The notes: generated by a model from the sequence alone, not told the origin. A DNA stretch of 32,017 bases from Parvibaculum sp. (GCA_019635955.1 JAHBYL010000030.1:1-32017), one strand, 5' to 3'. Counted from the stretch's first letter, positions 6,745-14,450 are shown. Made by a program: numbers and translations.

Positions 6745-8592
6745 TTGGACCTCAATCTACCGCCCTTCCGCGATCCGAAATATGTCGAACGCAAGGTGGA
6801 GGTGGAGCGCCGCACCGACGGCTCCATCCTGCTGCGCAACCCGCATCCGCTGCGCGAGACGCCTGCAAACCTGATCGCACCGATCCGCAAATGGGCGGTG
6901 GAAGCGCCGGACCGCGTCTGGCTCGGCAAGCGGCTGCCCGCGAAAGAGGGCTTCGGCGAGTGGGACTTGCTGACTTACGCGCAGGCGAACGCGAAAGTGA
7001 ATGCCATCGCGCAGGCGCTGCTCGATCGCGGCCTCGATCAGACGACGCCGGTGATGATCCTCTCCGGCAATTCGATCGAACATGCGCTGATGACCTATGG
7101 CGCGATCCTTGCCGGCGTGCCGGTCGCGCCGGTGTCTCCCTCCTACAGCACCATGAGCTCGGACTTCGACAAGCTCCGCTATGTCTTCGATCTCGTCGAG
7201 CCGAAGCTGATCTTCATGCAGGAGGCGGCGCCCTTCACGCGCGGCCTCGCCGCCCTGCCGCTCGAGGGCGTCGAGCTCGTCACCGTCGATGGTTCGATGG
7301 GCACGCCCTTCTCTGCGCTTCTCGAAACCACGCCGGGCGATACGGTCGAGGAGAGCTTTGCACGCCTCGACTACGACATGGTGGCGAAGTATCTCTTCAC
7401 CTCCGGTTCCACGGGCATGCCGAAGGCTGTCATCACCACGCAGCGCATGATGTGCGTGAATTCAGTGATGCCGCGCAGCGTCAATGTCGAGGAGGAGGGC
7501 GACGAGCCCCCCGTGCTGCTGAACTGGCTCCCCTGGAACCACTGCTTCGGCGGCAATGCGATCCTGAACAACCTGCTCGTTTCCGGCGGCACTCTCTATA
7601 TCGATGGCGGCCGCCCGGTGCCCGGCGGTTTCGCCGAGACGGTGCAGAACCTGCGCGAGATAGCGCCGACCGCCTATTCGAACGTTCCCGCCGCCTACAC
7701 GATGCTGGTGGACGAACTCGAAAACGACGAGGCGCTGGCGAGAAACTTCTTCTCGCGTCTGCGCACGCTCGCCTATGGCGGGGCGGCGCTCAGTCAGGAT
7801 CTCTATGAGCGCATCCAGCAGGTCGCGATCCGCGTTGCGGGCGAGCGCATCGTCTTTTCGTCGGGCTATGGCGCGACGGAAACCGCGCCGACGATCTGCA
7901 ACGTCCATTGGCCGACCGAGCGCATGGGCCTTCTCGGCCTGCCGCTGCCGGGCGTGGAGCTGAAACTCGCCCCCGTCGGCGAGAAGCTCGAAGTGCGCGT
8001 GCGCGGCGACTGCATCACGAAGGGCTACCACAAGAACGAGACGAAGACGGCAGAGGCCTATGACGAGGAGGGCTTCTATCGCCTCGGCGACGGCGCGCGT
8101 TTCCTCGACCCGGATCGTCCGGAAGAGGGCCTCGTCTTCGATGGCCGCGTTGCCGAGGACTTCAAGCTCTCGACCGGCACATGGGTGAGCGCAGGCAAGC
8201 TCCGCGTCGATGTCGTCGCAAGCTCGAACGGCGTGCTGGCCGATGCGCTGGTCGCCGGTCTCGACCGGTCCTTCATCGGCATTCTCGGTTTCCCCAATAT
8301 TCCCGCCTGCCGCAACATAGCGGGCGACCAGTCGCTCGCCGTGGAAGACCTCGTCCACCATCCGGCGGTGCTCGCGCGCCTCTCGGAAGGGCTCGCCGCC
8401 CACAATAAGGGCAATCCAGGCTCAAGCACGCGTATCGTCCGCGCGCTCCTGATGGTCGAACCGCCAAGCGTCGATGCGGGCGAACTGACCGACAAGGGCT
8501 ATATCAATCAGGCGGTCGCGCTTGGCCGCCGCGCTGCGCTTGTCGAAAAACTCTATGCAGAACCGCCGGGCAATGATGTCGTGGTCGTCTGA
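6745..8592 (+). CDS. Feruloyl-CoA synthase-like aryl/acyl-CoA ligase
   Basis: 615-residue ATP-dependent CoA ligase (ANL superfamily) that would adenylate a carboxylate and transfer it to CoA. The P-loop motif is LFTSGSTGMPKAV at residues 217-229; later come LNWLPWNHCFGG, the A5-like SSGYGATETAPT and YRLGDGARFLD. The adenylation Lys is Lys584 in ELTDKGYINQ. DFKLSTGTWVSAGKLR and the N-terminal VEVERRTDGSILLRNPHPL resemble feruloyl-CoA synthases (Fcs) rather than long-chain acyl-CoA synthetases. The only usable start is TTG 6745: an in-frame stop lies at 6718-6720 and no ATG or GTG intervenes, with GGGAG ten bases upstream. The usual Fcs partners, hydratase/aldolase and vanillin dehydrogenase, are not in the window, so the true acid may be a different phenylpropanoid or aryl acid. 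Confidence 0.87.
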   Translation: MDLNLPPFRDPKYVERKVEVERRTDGSILLRNPHPLRETPANLIAPIRKWAVEAPDRVWLGKRLPAKEGFGEWDLLTYAQANAKVNAIAQALLDRGLDQTTPVMILSGNSIEHALMTYGAILAGVPVAPVSPSYSTMSSDFDKLRYVFDLVEPKLIFMQEAAPFTRGLAALPLEGVELVTVDGSMGTPFSALLETTPGDTVEESFARLDYDMVAKYLFTSGSTGMPKAVITTQRMMCVNSVMPRSVNVEEEGDEPPVLLNWLPWNHCFGGNAILNNLLVSGGTLYIDGGRPVPGGFAETVQNLREIAPTAYSNVPAAYTMLVDELENDEALARNFFSRLRTLAYGGAALSQDLYERIQQVAIRVAGERIVFSSGYGATETAPTICNVHWPTERMGLLGLPLPGVELKLAPVGEKLEVRVRGDCITKGYHKNETKTAEAYDEEGFYRLGDGARFLDPDRPEEGLVFDGRVAEDFKLSTGTWVSAGKLRVDVVASSNGVLADALVAGLDRSFIGILGFPNIPACRNIAGDQSLAVEDLVHHPAVLARLSEGLAAHNKGNPGSSTRIVRALLMVEPPSVDAGELTDKGYINQAVALGRRAALVEKLYAEPPGNDVVVV

Positions 8593-8612
8593 CGGGAAGG
8601 GCGGCTTGCGGC

Positions 8613-9254
8613 ATGATTGATTTCGGCCTGGTGTTGAACGGCATTGCGATCGGTCTCGCGGTCGCGGCGCCTATCGGCCCCGTCAATCTCATCGTGATCC
8701 GACGCACCCTGCGCTTTGGCCAGTTGAACGGCTTTCTTTCGGGCGGCGGCGCGGCGGCGGGCGATGCGCTCTTTGCCACCATCGCGGCTTTCGGCATCAC
8801 CGCCGCCATGGACTTCGTTCTCCGCTTCGAAACCGCACTGCAATTCGTCGGCGGTTTCTTTCTTCTGTTTCTGGGCCTGCGCACCTGGTTCTCCCGGCCG
8901 CATTTCAGCGAGGCGCCACCGGAAGTGCATACCGGTGCCATGGCCGCCGTTTTCATGACGACCTTCGTCCTCACCATCACCAATCCCGCGACTATGCTGG
9001 GCTTCATCGCCATCTTCGGCGGCGTCGCAGGGCTCACCGACGCTGGCGAGGATTACGGCCACGCCGCCACGCTCGTGCTGGCGGTCATGGCGGGCTCCGC
9101 GCTCTGGTGGGCGGGTCTTTCTGGCTTCGTCAGCCTCTTTCGTCACCGGATGAATGACGACCTTCTTCGCATCGTCAACAAGGTGTCGGGCATCCTTATC
9201 GCCATCTTCGGCGCCGTCGTCCTTGCGCGTGTCGCCAGTTCGTTTTTGTTCTAA
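8613..9254 (+). CDS. LysE/RhtB-family exporter
   Basis: 213-residue inner-membrane protein with about six hydrophobic spans. The first contains the LysE-family pattern GLAVAAPIGPVNLIVIRRTL; later ones are AAGDALFATIAAFGITAAM, LQFVGGFFLLFLGLRTWF, FVLTITNPATMLGFIAIFGG and a C-terminal LIAIFGAVVLARV. The G-x-x-x-G-P-x and TNP motifs support the call. Members export amino acids or other small amphiphilic metabolites. It sits 20 bases after the ligase and 41 before the ThDP enzyme, so it is probably co-transcribed. It may export an intermediate or toxic product of that pathway; that is inference. Confidence 0.88.
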   Translation: MIDFGLVLNGIAIGLAVAAPIGPVNLIVIRRTLRFGQLNGFLSGGGAAAGDALFATIAAFGITAAMDFVLRFETALQFVGGFFLLFLGLRTWFSRPHFSEAPPEVHTGAMAAVFMTTFVLTITNPATMLGFIAIFGGVAGLTDAGEDYGHAATLVLAVMAGSALWWAGLSGFVSLFRHRMNDDLLRIVNKVSGILIAIFGAVVLARVASSFLF

Positions 9255-9295
9255 GCTTCGTCAAACGGCAAAATAAGATCAGGGAGATCGGGAAA

Positions 9296-10846
9296 ATGAA
9301 CGGTGCGGAAAGCCTGGTACGCACGCTGGTGAACTCCGGCGTGGAAGTCTGTTTCTCGAATCCCGGCACCTCGGAAATGCACTTCGTCGCAGCCCTCGAC
9401 AAGGTGGACGGCATGCGTGCGATCCTGGGCCTGTTCGAAGGCGCGGTGACGGGCATGGCGGATGGCTATGGCCGTATCGCGGAAAAGCCCGCTGCGACGC
9501 TTCTCCATCTCGGGCCCGGCCTCGCAAACGGCCTTGCCAACCTGCACAATGCTCGCCGCGCGCAGACGCCCCTCGTCAATATCGTCGGCGATCACGCGAC
9601 CTATCACGCGCAGTATGACGCGCCGCTCGCCTCCGACCTTGCAGGCTTCGCGCGCCCCGTCTCGGGCTGGATCCATTCCTCCACATCGCCGAAAACCGTG
9701 GCAGCCGATGGCGCCCGCGCTGTACAGGCCGCGATGCAGCCGCCCGGCCAGATCGCAACGCTGATCCTGCCGGCCGATACCGCCTGGCTCGATGCCGAGC
9801 AGGCAGCACCGGCTCTCCCGCGCATCGCGCCCGCCGCTGTTTCATCGGAAGCGGTCGACCGCGTGGCGAAGGCGCTGAAGAACGGCAAGAAGACGGCGAT
9901 CCTCGTTCGCGGTGCCGCGCTCAAGGAAAAGGGTCTCGCCGCCGCCGGCCGCATCGCCGCGAAGTCCGGTGCGCGCATCATGTGCGACACCTTTGCGCCG
10001 CGCCTTCAGCGGGGTGCCGGCCGCGTTGCCATCGAGCGCATCCCCTACTTTGCCGAACAGATTGTCGAGACGTTGCAAAGCGTCGAACAGCTGATCCTTG
10101 TCGGCTCGAAGCCGCCGGTCTCCTTCTTCGCCTATCCGGGCAAGCCGAGCTGGTGCACGCCGGAAAGCGCCGACATCATCTATCTCGCCCATCCCCACGA
10201 AGACGGCACGGCCGCGCTCGAAGCTGTTGCCGATGCCATTGCCGCGCCAAAGGAGCCGGCCGGCGTCGCGCCGCTGCAGAAGCCGGAGCTTCCGAAGGCC
10301 GGCGCTTCCTTCGACCAGTTCTCCATCGGCCAGGTCGTCGGCCATTTCCTGCCGGAAAACGCCATTATCTCCGATGAGGCGGCGACTTCCGGCATCGGCT
10401 CCATGATCGCAACGGTGAACGCCGCACCGCATGACCATCTCTCGCTCACCGGCGGTTCCATCGGCCAGGGCCTGCCGCTCGCGACGGGTGCAGCCGTTGC
10501 CGCACCGGACCGCAAGGTCGTCTGCCTCCATGGTGATGGCGGCGCGATGTACACGCTGCAGGCGCTCTGGACGCAGGCGCGCGAGAAGCTCGACGTCGTG
10601 AACGTGATCTTCGCCAATCGTTCCTACGCCATTCTGAATATCGAGCTGATGCGCGTCGGCGCGGAAAATCCGGGGCCGAAGGCGCTCTCCATGCTGGACC
10701 TCCACAACCCGGAACTGAACTGGGCATCGCTCGGCAATGGAATGGGTGTCGAGTCGACGCGCGTGGAGACGATCGAGGAATTCATCGACGTCTTCTCCTC
10801 CGCAGTGGTGCAGAAGGGCCCGCGCCTCATCGAAGTGCTTATTTGA
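9296..10846 (+). CDS. Thiamine-diphosphate enzyme, acetolactate synthase large subunit-like
   Basis: 516-residue ThDP-dependent enzyme of the acetolactate synthase/benzoylformate decarboxylase superfamily. The PYR domain begins CFSNPGTSEMHF and contains the catalytic Glu48 in LFEGAVTGMADGYGR. The PP domain has the cofactor motif HGDGGAMYTLQALW (GDG at 413-415) ending at Asn441 in IFANRSYAILN. The central domain (about 190-340) is short and lacks an obvious FAD-site pattern. At 516 residues it is shorter than anabolic IlvB/IlvI, and no small subunit lies next to it. It is therefore more likely a catabolic decarboxylase or carboligase than the branched-chain amino acid enzyme. AGGGAGA lies upstream of the ATG. 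It is the last gene of the acuI-like operon. Confidence 0.82.
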   Translation: MNGAESLVRTLVNSGVEVCFSNPGTSEMHFVAALDKVDGMRAILGLFEGAVTGMADGYGRIAEKPAATLLHLGPGLANGLANLHNARRAQTPLVNIVGDHATYHAQYDAPLASDLAGFARPVSGWIHSSTSPKTVAADGARAVQAAMQPPGQIATLILPADTAWLDAEQAAPALPRIAPAAVSSEAVDRVAKALKNGKKTAILVRGAALKEKGLAAAGRIAAKSGARIMCDTFAPRLQRGAGRVAIERIPYFAEQIVETLQSVEQLILVGSKPPVSFFAYPGKPSWCTPESADIIYLAHPHEDGTAALEAVADAIAAPKEPAGVAPLQKPELPKAGASFDQFSIGQVVGHFLPENAIISDEAATSGIGSMIATVNAAPHDHLSLTGGSIGQGLPLATGAAVAAPDRKVVCLHGDGGAMYTLQALWTQAREKLDVVNVIFANRSYAILNIELMRVGAENPGPKALSMLDLHNPELNWASLGNGMGVESTRVETIEEFIDVFSSAVVQKGPRLIEVLI

Positions 10847-10868
10847 CCCGGGCGGCAGCCGGATTTTA

Positions 10869-10896
10869 TTGACCTCACACAGACGTCCATTATGGT
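10869..10896 (+). promoter_or_regulatory. Possible promoter for the outer-membrane barrel gene
   Basis: TTGACC, 16-base spacer, TATGGT (four of six -10 bases). If real, transcription would start near 10903, inside the large inverted repeat that overlaps this site. Confidence 0.35.
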
Positions 10897-10926
10897 GAAC
10901 GCACCATTTTTATTGTCTGTGTGAGG
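10873..10926 (+). repeat. Nested inverted repeat in front of the barrel gene
   Basis: Perfect 12-base arms CCTCACACAGAC (10873-10884) and GTCTGTGTGAGG (10915-10926) are separated by 30 bases. Inside lies a second perfect inverted repeat, ATGGTG-AACG-CACCAT (10892-10907), followed by TTTTTATT. The GAGG of the right arm is also the Shine-Dalgarno of the barrel gene, five bases before its ATG. The arm centres are 42 bases apart, about four helical turns. It could be a DNA operator, a ribosome-site-masking leader, or an inner terminator for the upstream operon. Confidence 0.75.
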
Positions 10927-10931
10927 CGCCT

Positions 10932-11603
10932 ATGAAGATGATTGGAGCGGCGGCAGTTCTGGCCGCCGCCTTGATGCCCGTTGCTGCATCCGCCAGCAAA
11001 GCCCCCGGTTGGACCGGCTTCTATCTCGGCCTCCATGGCGGGTATGATTGGGTCGAGACGGAAGACAGCGGGCTTTACGCCTACGATCACGACTTCGACG
11101 ATCTTTCCGGCGGCATACAGGCCGGCTATGACCATCGGCTCGGCAACAATCTCGTGATCGGTCTTCTGCTCGATCTGGGCCTGTCCAGCGCATCCGGCTC
11201 GCGCAGCACGCTTGATCTGGTCGGCGGGCTGCCGATCGTCACGCAGGCCCGGACCGAGCTTGAGTCCTATGGTGCCGTTCGCGCCCGCCTCGGCTATGCT
11301 ATGGGCGATGTCCTGCCTTACGTGACCGGCGGTATCGCCTGGGCTCGTTACGATGTCACCTACACGCAGGACTTTTTCGGCTTGGGCGGCACGGATATCC
11401 GGGAGACGAACGGGCATATCGGCTGGACGGCCGGTGCCGGTCTCGAATATGCGCTGACGCCGTCGTTTTCCGTGAAGGCCGAGTATCTATACGCAGACTA
11501 TGGGTCGGATACTTACCGCGGCGATTTCCTCGGCTTGCCTCTCGCCGAAAGCATCGATCTGACGACCCACAATACGAGGATCGGCCTCAACTATCGCTTC
11601 TGA
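10932..11603 (+). CDS. Outer-membrane beta-barrel protein (Omp25/Omp31-like)
   Basis: 223-residue exported protein. Residues 1-22 are a signal peptide (MKMIGAAAVLAAALMPVAASA). The mature part starts with GWTGFYLGLHGGYDW, the conserved start of Omp25/Omp31-like alphaproteobacterial barrels. It continues with alternating amphipathic strands such as SYGAVRARLGYAMGDVLPYV, WTAGAGLEYALTPSFSVKAE and the C-terminal GLNYRF, whose final Phe is the usual insertion signal. An eight-stranded barrel is expected. GAGG five bases before the ATG belongs to an inverted repeat, so translation could be structure-controlled. A strong intrinsic terminator follows. Surface or structural role inferred from family only. 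Confidence 0.88.
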   Translation: MKMIGAAAVLAAALMPVAASASKAPGWTGFYLGLHGGYDWVETEDSGLYAYDHDFDDLSGGIQAGYDHRLGNNLVIGLLLDLGLSSASGSRSTLDLVGGLPIVTQARTELESYGAVRARLGYAMGDVLPYVTGGIAWARYDVTYTQDFFGLGGTDIRETNGHIGWTAGAGLEYALTPSFSVKAEYLYADYGSDTYRGDFLGLPLAESIDLTTHNTRIGLNYRF

Positions 11604-11618
11604 GGCAACCGGAAAGGG

Positions 11619-11655
11619 AAAAGCCCGCCGCTCCGGTCCGGAGGGCGGGCTTTTT
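11619..11655. terminator. Intrinsic terminator between convergent genes
   Basis: Stem AAAAGCCCGCC paired with GGCGGGCTTTT, enclosing a further CTCCGG-T-CCGGAG palindrome, then a T run. It follows the barrel gene by 15 bases. The A run on the left side makes it usable for the opposite strand too. Confidence 0.9.
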
Positions 11656-11675
11656 CTCATTGGCGCTTGCGCGTA

Positions 11676-11975
11676 TCAGTTCAGCGTGCGGTTCAGCGTG
11701 AACTCGCCCTGGCGCACCCGGTCGGCCAGGCCGTTCGCCATCTCGGCAACGGCTTCCTCGCCATAGGCTTCGACCATGTCGGACAAGGCAGCGAAAATGG
11801 CAGTGGTCGCGAGAATATCCGCATCGACGCCCTCGCCGAGCGACTCGTCCCAGGCGTCGAGAAGATTCTGGAGCGCCATGCGCCGCTGTTCTTCTTCGGT
11901 GAGTGGCGAAGCGTCGTGTCCGTCCTCATCGGCGAGATCGAGACCGGCAGCGTCTCTCGAATAATCTCCGGCCAT
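11676..11975 (-). CDS. Small conserved acidic protein of unknown function
   Basis: 99-residue acidic cytoplasmic protein. I do not recognise a named domain. The N-terminal third (MAGDYSRDAAGLDLADEDGH) is Asp-rich and probably flexible. From about residue 30 the sequence is helical and amphipathic: LTEEEQRRMALQNLLDAWDE, then DADILATTAIFAALSDMVEA and AVAEMANGLADRVRQGEFTL. The frame is open far upstream, but only this ATG has a good ribosome site (GAGAGG) and coding-like sequence. No signal peptide or membrane segment. It lies 173 bases downstream of a TIGR02301-type gene on the same strand and converges on the barrel gene across the terminator. No function proposed. Confidence 0.7.
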   Translation of the reverse strand: MAGDYSRDAAGLDLADEDGHDASPLTEEEQRRMALQNLLDAWDESLGEGVDADILATTAIFAALSDMVEAYGEEAVAEMANGLADRVRQGEFTLNRTLN

Positions 11976-12059
11976 CGGGTCCTCTCTTCCGGCGCTCTCA
12001 CGCACTTGTTGCCGACCCGAAACAAGGGCCGATTTCCTTCTTTGTAACACAACGGCGCG

Positions 12060-12075
12060 GAAAGTCTCGACTTTC
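12060..12075. repeat. Short perfect inverted repeat upstream of the small acidic protein
   Basis: GAAAGTC-TC-GACTTTC, seven-base arms with a two-base centre, in the 173-base gap before the small acidic protein gene. The two-base centre is too short for a clean hairpin, so a protein-binding site is the more likely reading. It could also be chance. Confidence 0.4.
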
Positions 12076-12148
12076 GTGAAAGAGAGGTTAACGGCTGTCA
12101 CATTGACGCAAACACGGCCGGCATCTGCCCGCACCGCCAAATGGCGTT

Positions 12149-12544
12149 TCAGCGGCCATAGCCGCTTGCAGCAAGCTCTTCGGCGATTTTCTGTCCGTCT
12201 TGCATCAGCTTGTCCGACTGGCCGGCGGCCGTCGCGGTGCATTTCGGATAGGCATTTCGATAGCGGTAATAGGAATCGTTGAAATGCTTCACAAGCCGCT
12301 GACGTTCGGCTTCGGTGGGGCCCAGAACCGCGATCATCTCGATCATCTTGTTGCGCCAGAGCTGGCCTTCATTCGCGCCGCAGATGTCGCGAATGTGGTG
12401 CACAGCCCCCAGAATCTCGGCGAGCTGGACAGCTTTCGGCGGAAATGCGGCCGCAACGGGCGAAGGCAGAGCAAGCGCGAGCGCGAATAGCCCTGCAGCT
12501 ATCCGCGCGCGGCATGTCCCGAATATGGACAGCGAACGTCCCAT
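12149..12544 (-). CDS. TIGR02301-type exported protein of unknown function
   Basis: 131-residue protein. Residues 1-33 form a signal peptide with a hydrophobic core (IAAGLFALALALPSPVAAA). The mature part follows the pattern of the alphaproteobacterial family TIGR02301 as I remember it: LAEILGAVHHIRDICGANE, LWRNKMIEMI, RQRLVKHFNDSYYRYRNAY and KCTATAAGQSDKLMQDGQKI. Two Cys (in DICG and PKCT) could form a disulfide in the periplasm. The ATG chosen follows GGGGCGAA; the frame extends 78 bases upstream without family similarity. It lies 96 bases downstream of the nitronate monooxygenase-like gene on the same strand. Its function is not known. Confidence 0.78.
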   Translation of the reverse strand: MGRSLSIFGTCRARIAAGLFALALALPSPVAAAFPPKAVQLAEILGAVHHIRDICGANEGQLWRNKMIEMIAVLGPTEAERQRLVKHFNDSYYRYRNAYPKCTATAAGQSDKLMQDGQKIAEELAASGYGR

Positions 12545-12640
12545 TTCGCCCCGAAGACCCTTTCTACAGCTCTGAAGCCATTGCTGAATGGTTCGGGCTG
12601 CAGGAAACGGGCCTTGGGGCAAAGGGGACTGGCGTGCCGG

Positions 12641-13606
12641 TCAGCCGAACTTCTTCAGCCGCTCGAGAACGGCCTCGGCTTCGGCCATCGTCTTTTCGAC
12701 GATTTCGGCGGCGGTCAGCACGTCGTGAATGCCGCCGGCACCCTGGCCCATGGCGAAGCAGGAACGGTCGGGCTCGAGACCCTCGATCTGGCCGCCGATG
12801 CCGCCCATCACATTCGCCTTGGTCGAGATGATGGCTTGCTGCGGGAAGGGCTGGATGTCCTGCGGACGGCTCTCCCAGTCCTGCACGTAAGGATTGTTGA
12901 ACACACGCATCGTCTTGCCTGAATAGCAGCGCGTGACGATCGTGTCGGTGTCCTTCGCATCGACGATCACCTGCCGGTACATGTCGCCTGCGTGGGATTC
13001 CTTCGCGGCAATGAAACGCGTACCCATCCACACGCCCTGCGCGCCGAACGCAAGCGCGGCGGCAAGGCCGCGGCCATCGATAATCGAGCCCGCCGCGATC
13101 ACCGGGATCGTCTTCACAGCGTCCACCACCTGCGGAATGAGCGCCATGCCGGCAACCTTGCCCGTGTGACCGCCGCCTTCCGTGCCCTGCGCGATAACGG
13201 CGTCGAGGCCGGCTTTCTCGCCGGCGACGGCGTGTTTCACCGTGCCGCAGACATTCATCACCTTCATGCCGGCCTTGTGCAGCTTGTCGAGGATATTTGT
13301 CGGCACGCCGAGACCGGAGATGAAGGCCGTCGCGCCTTCCTCGATCATGATGTCGGCAGTGCGTTCAAGCGATTCCGGCACGGCGGCAAGAAGATCCACG
13401 CCGAACGGCTTGTCGGTCAGATCCTTCACCTTCTTCATCTGCACGCGGATTTCTTCCGGCTGCAGCCCCGCCATGCCGAGCGTGCCGAAGCCGCCCGCAT
13501 TGGACACGGCCGCGGCGAGTTCCGCATAGGACACCCCGCCCATGCCGGCCAGCATGATCGGATATTTGATGCCGAGAAGGTCGCAAAGCGGTGTGCGGAT
13601 CGCCAT
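12641..13606 (-). CDS. Nitronate monooxygenase-family FMN enzyme
   Basis: 321-residue TIM-barrel flavoprotein of the nitronate monooxygenase/FabK superfamily. It opens with TPLCDLLGIKYPIMLAGMGGVSY and has the phosphate-binding region IAQGTEGGGHTG, then VIAAGSIIDGRGLAAALAFGAQGVWMGTRF typical of FMN phosphate binding. The C-terminus contains GQGAGGIHDVLTAAEIV. Known members oxidise alkyl nitronates (propionate-3-nitronate), while FabK relatives reduce enoyl-ACP; sequence alone does not separate these firmly, although the former fits better. GGGAGA precedes the ATG. Its upstream region has a TTGACA promoter overlapped by a palindrome, so a local repressor probably controls it. Confidence 0.87.
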   Translation of the reverse strand: MAIRTPLCDLLGIKYPIMLAGMGGVSYAELAAAVSNAGGFGTLGMAGLQPEEIRVQMKKVKDLTDKPFGVDLLAAVPESLERTADIMIEEGATAFISGLGVPTNILDKLHKAGMKVMNVCGTVKHAVAGEKAGLDAVIAQGTEGGGHTGKVAGMALIPQVVDAVKTIPVIAAGSIIDGRGLAAALAFGAQGVWMGTRFIAAKESHAGDMYRQVIVDAKDTDTIVTRCYSGKTMRVFNNPYVQDWESRPQDIQPFPQQAIISTKANVMGGIGGQIEGLEPDRSCFAMGQGAGGIHDVLTAAEIVEKTMAEAEAVLERLKKFG

Positions 13607-13649
13607 GAATAGTCTCCCTGCGCGGGCGCGGTTTCGGCCGCCCCTCCAA

Positions 13650-13670
13650 TTGGTTCGGATACCTAACTAA
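13650..13670. promoter_or_regulatory. Operator-like palindrome overlapping the NMO-like gene promoter
   Basis: Arms TTGGTTCGG and CCTAACTAA around ATA match in seven of nine positions, giving a 21-base near-palindrome. It covers the -10 of the promoter reading toward the nitronate monooxygenase-like gene. Size and position suit a dimeric repressor of MarR or TetR type; no regulator gene is adjacent. Confidence 0.55.
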
Positions 13671-13695
13671 AATCCCGATGGAGCCCGCCTGTCAA
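13666..13695 (-). promoter_or_regulatory. Sigma-70-type promoter for the NMO-like gene
   Basis: On the minus strand: TTGACA (perfect -35, 13690-13695), 18-base spacer, TTTAGT (-10, 13666-13671). It predicts a leader of roughly 50 bases. The -10 lies inside the palindrome at 13650-13670. Confidence 0.55.
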
Positions 13696-13802
13696 GCGGA
13701 GCGCTGTATGTGGAACGGGCGGCGGCCAATTTCCGGCGGGATGCTGCGATTTTTTCCCGGCCTTGCCATAATTTCGTCTCCTGCGACCGCGATTGTTCCC
13801 GC

Positions 13803-14450
13803 ATGATTGCGCCTCGCCCTGTCATTGCTTCCAGTGTCGTGCTGGCCGCTGCATTCCTGCTTGCGGCCTGCACCACCGAGCGCCGCACCGCGCCTTCGCG
13901 CACCGCCTCCGAACAGTTGATGCTCTCCGCCGCCGTCGACAGGGCGGCGCAGAACCTCTCGCTCAACGTGCCGCATGGAACGCGTGTCTTTCTCGACGCC
14001 AGTTTTTTCGAGGGCACGGACAGCCGGTATGCCGTGGCCTCGATCCGGGAAAGGCTATTGCGCCGCGGCGCGCGCCTCACCGCGAACCGGGACGATGCCG
14101 ACATGATTGTCGAGATCAGGTCCGGCGCACTCTCGATCGACGAGAATTCGCTGGTGGTGGGCATCCCGCAAATGGACGTACCCGTGCCGCTTGCTGGGAG
14201 TTTCGCCTTGCCGGAAATCGCGCTCTTCAAGCGCGACCGGCGCCAGGGCGTCGCGAAATTCGCCGCCGTGGGCTACGACGCCAAGACGGGGGAACTCATT
14301 TCCGTTTCGGATTTCGACATGGGCTTCTCCGAACAGACGCAATGGAATGCGCTCTTCGTCCTTTCCTGGACGACAAGCGACATCCTGCCCGAGGATCGCG
14401 GTCCTGTTCTGCGTCCGCCGCCCGATACACCGCCACAGGAGAGAAAGTAA
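13803..14450 (+). CDS. Putative lipoprotein of unknown function
   Basis: 215-residue lipoprotein. The signal peptide runs through SSVVLAAAFLLAACTTERRT; the lipobox is LAAC, so the mature protein begins at a lipidated Cys. The body has SEQLMLSAAVDRAAQNLSLN, then a VFLDASFF strand and a helix RYAVASIRERLLRRGARLT. DDADMIVEIRSGALSIDENS follows; this alternation resembles outer-membrane-associated lipoproteins with a small alpha/beta domain. The C-terminus is Pro-rich. The frame is open upstream of ATG 13803, but the signal peptide fixes the start. Two bases separate it from the aldose dehydrogenase gene, so they are co-expressed. I do not recognise a characterised function. Confidence 0.78.
   Translation: MIAPRPVIASSVVLAAAFLLAACTTERRTAPSRTASEQLMLSAAVDRAAQNLSLNVPHGTRVFLDASFFEGTDSRYAVASIRERLLRRGARLTANRDDADMIVEIRSGALSIDENSLVVGIPQMDVPVPLAGSFALPEIALFKRDRRQGVAKFAAVGYDAKTGELISVSDFDMGFSEQTQWNALFVLSWTTSDILPEDRGPVLRPPPDTPPQERK

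Noticed and set aside
7462..8403. Long open frame antisense to the CoA ligase (also others at 24107-25405, 25741-27246, 971-1969).
   Set aside because: High GC creates long open frames opposite real genes. The translations are Arg/Ala/Gly-rich with no motifs, while the sense strand carries complete, recognisable domains.
9296..10846. Housekeeping acetolactate synthase (ilvB/ilvI).
   Set aside because: It is short, has no adjacent small subunit, lies in a catabolic operon and has a reduced middle domain. Kept as a ThDP enzyme of unknown substrate.
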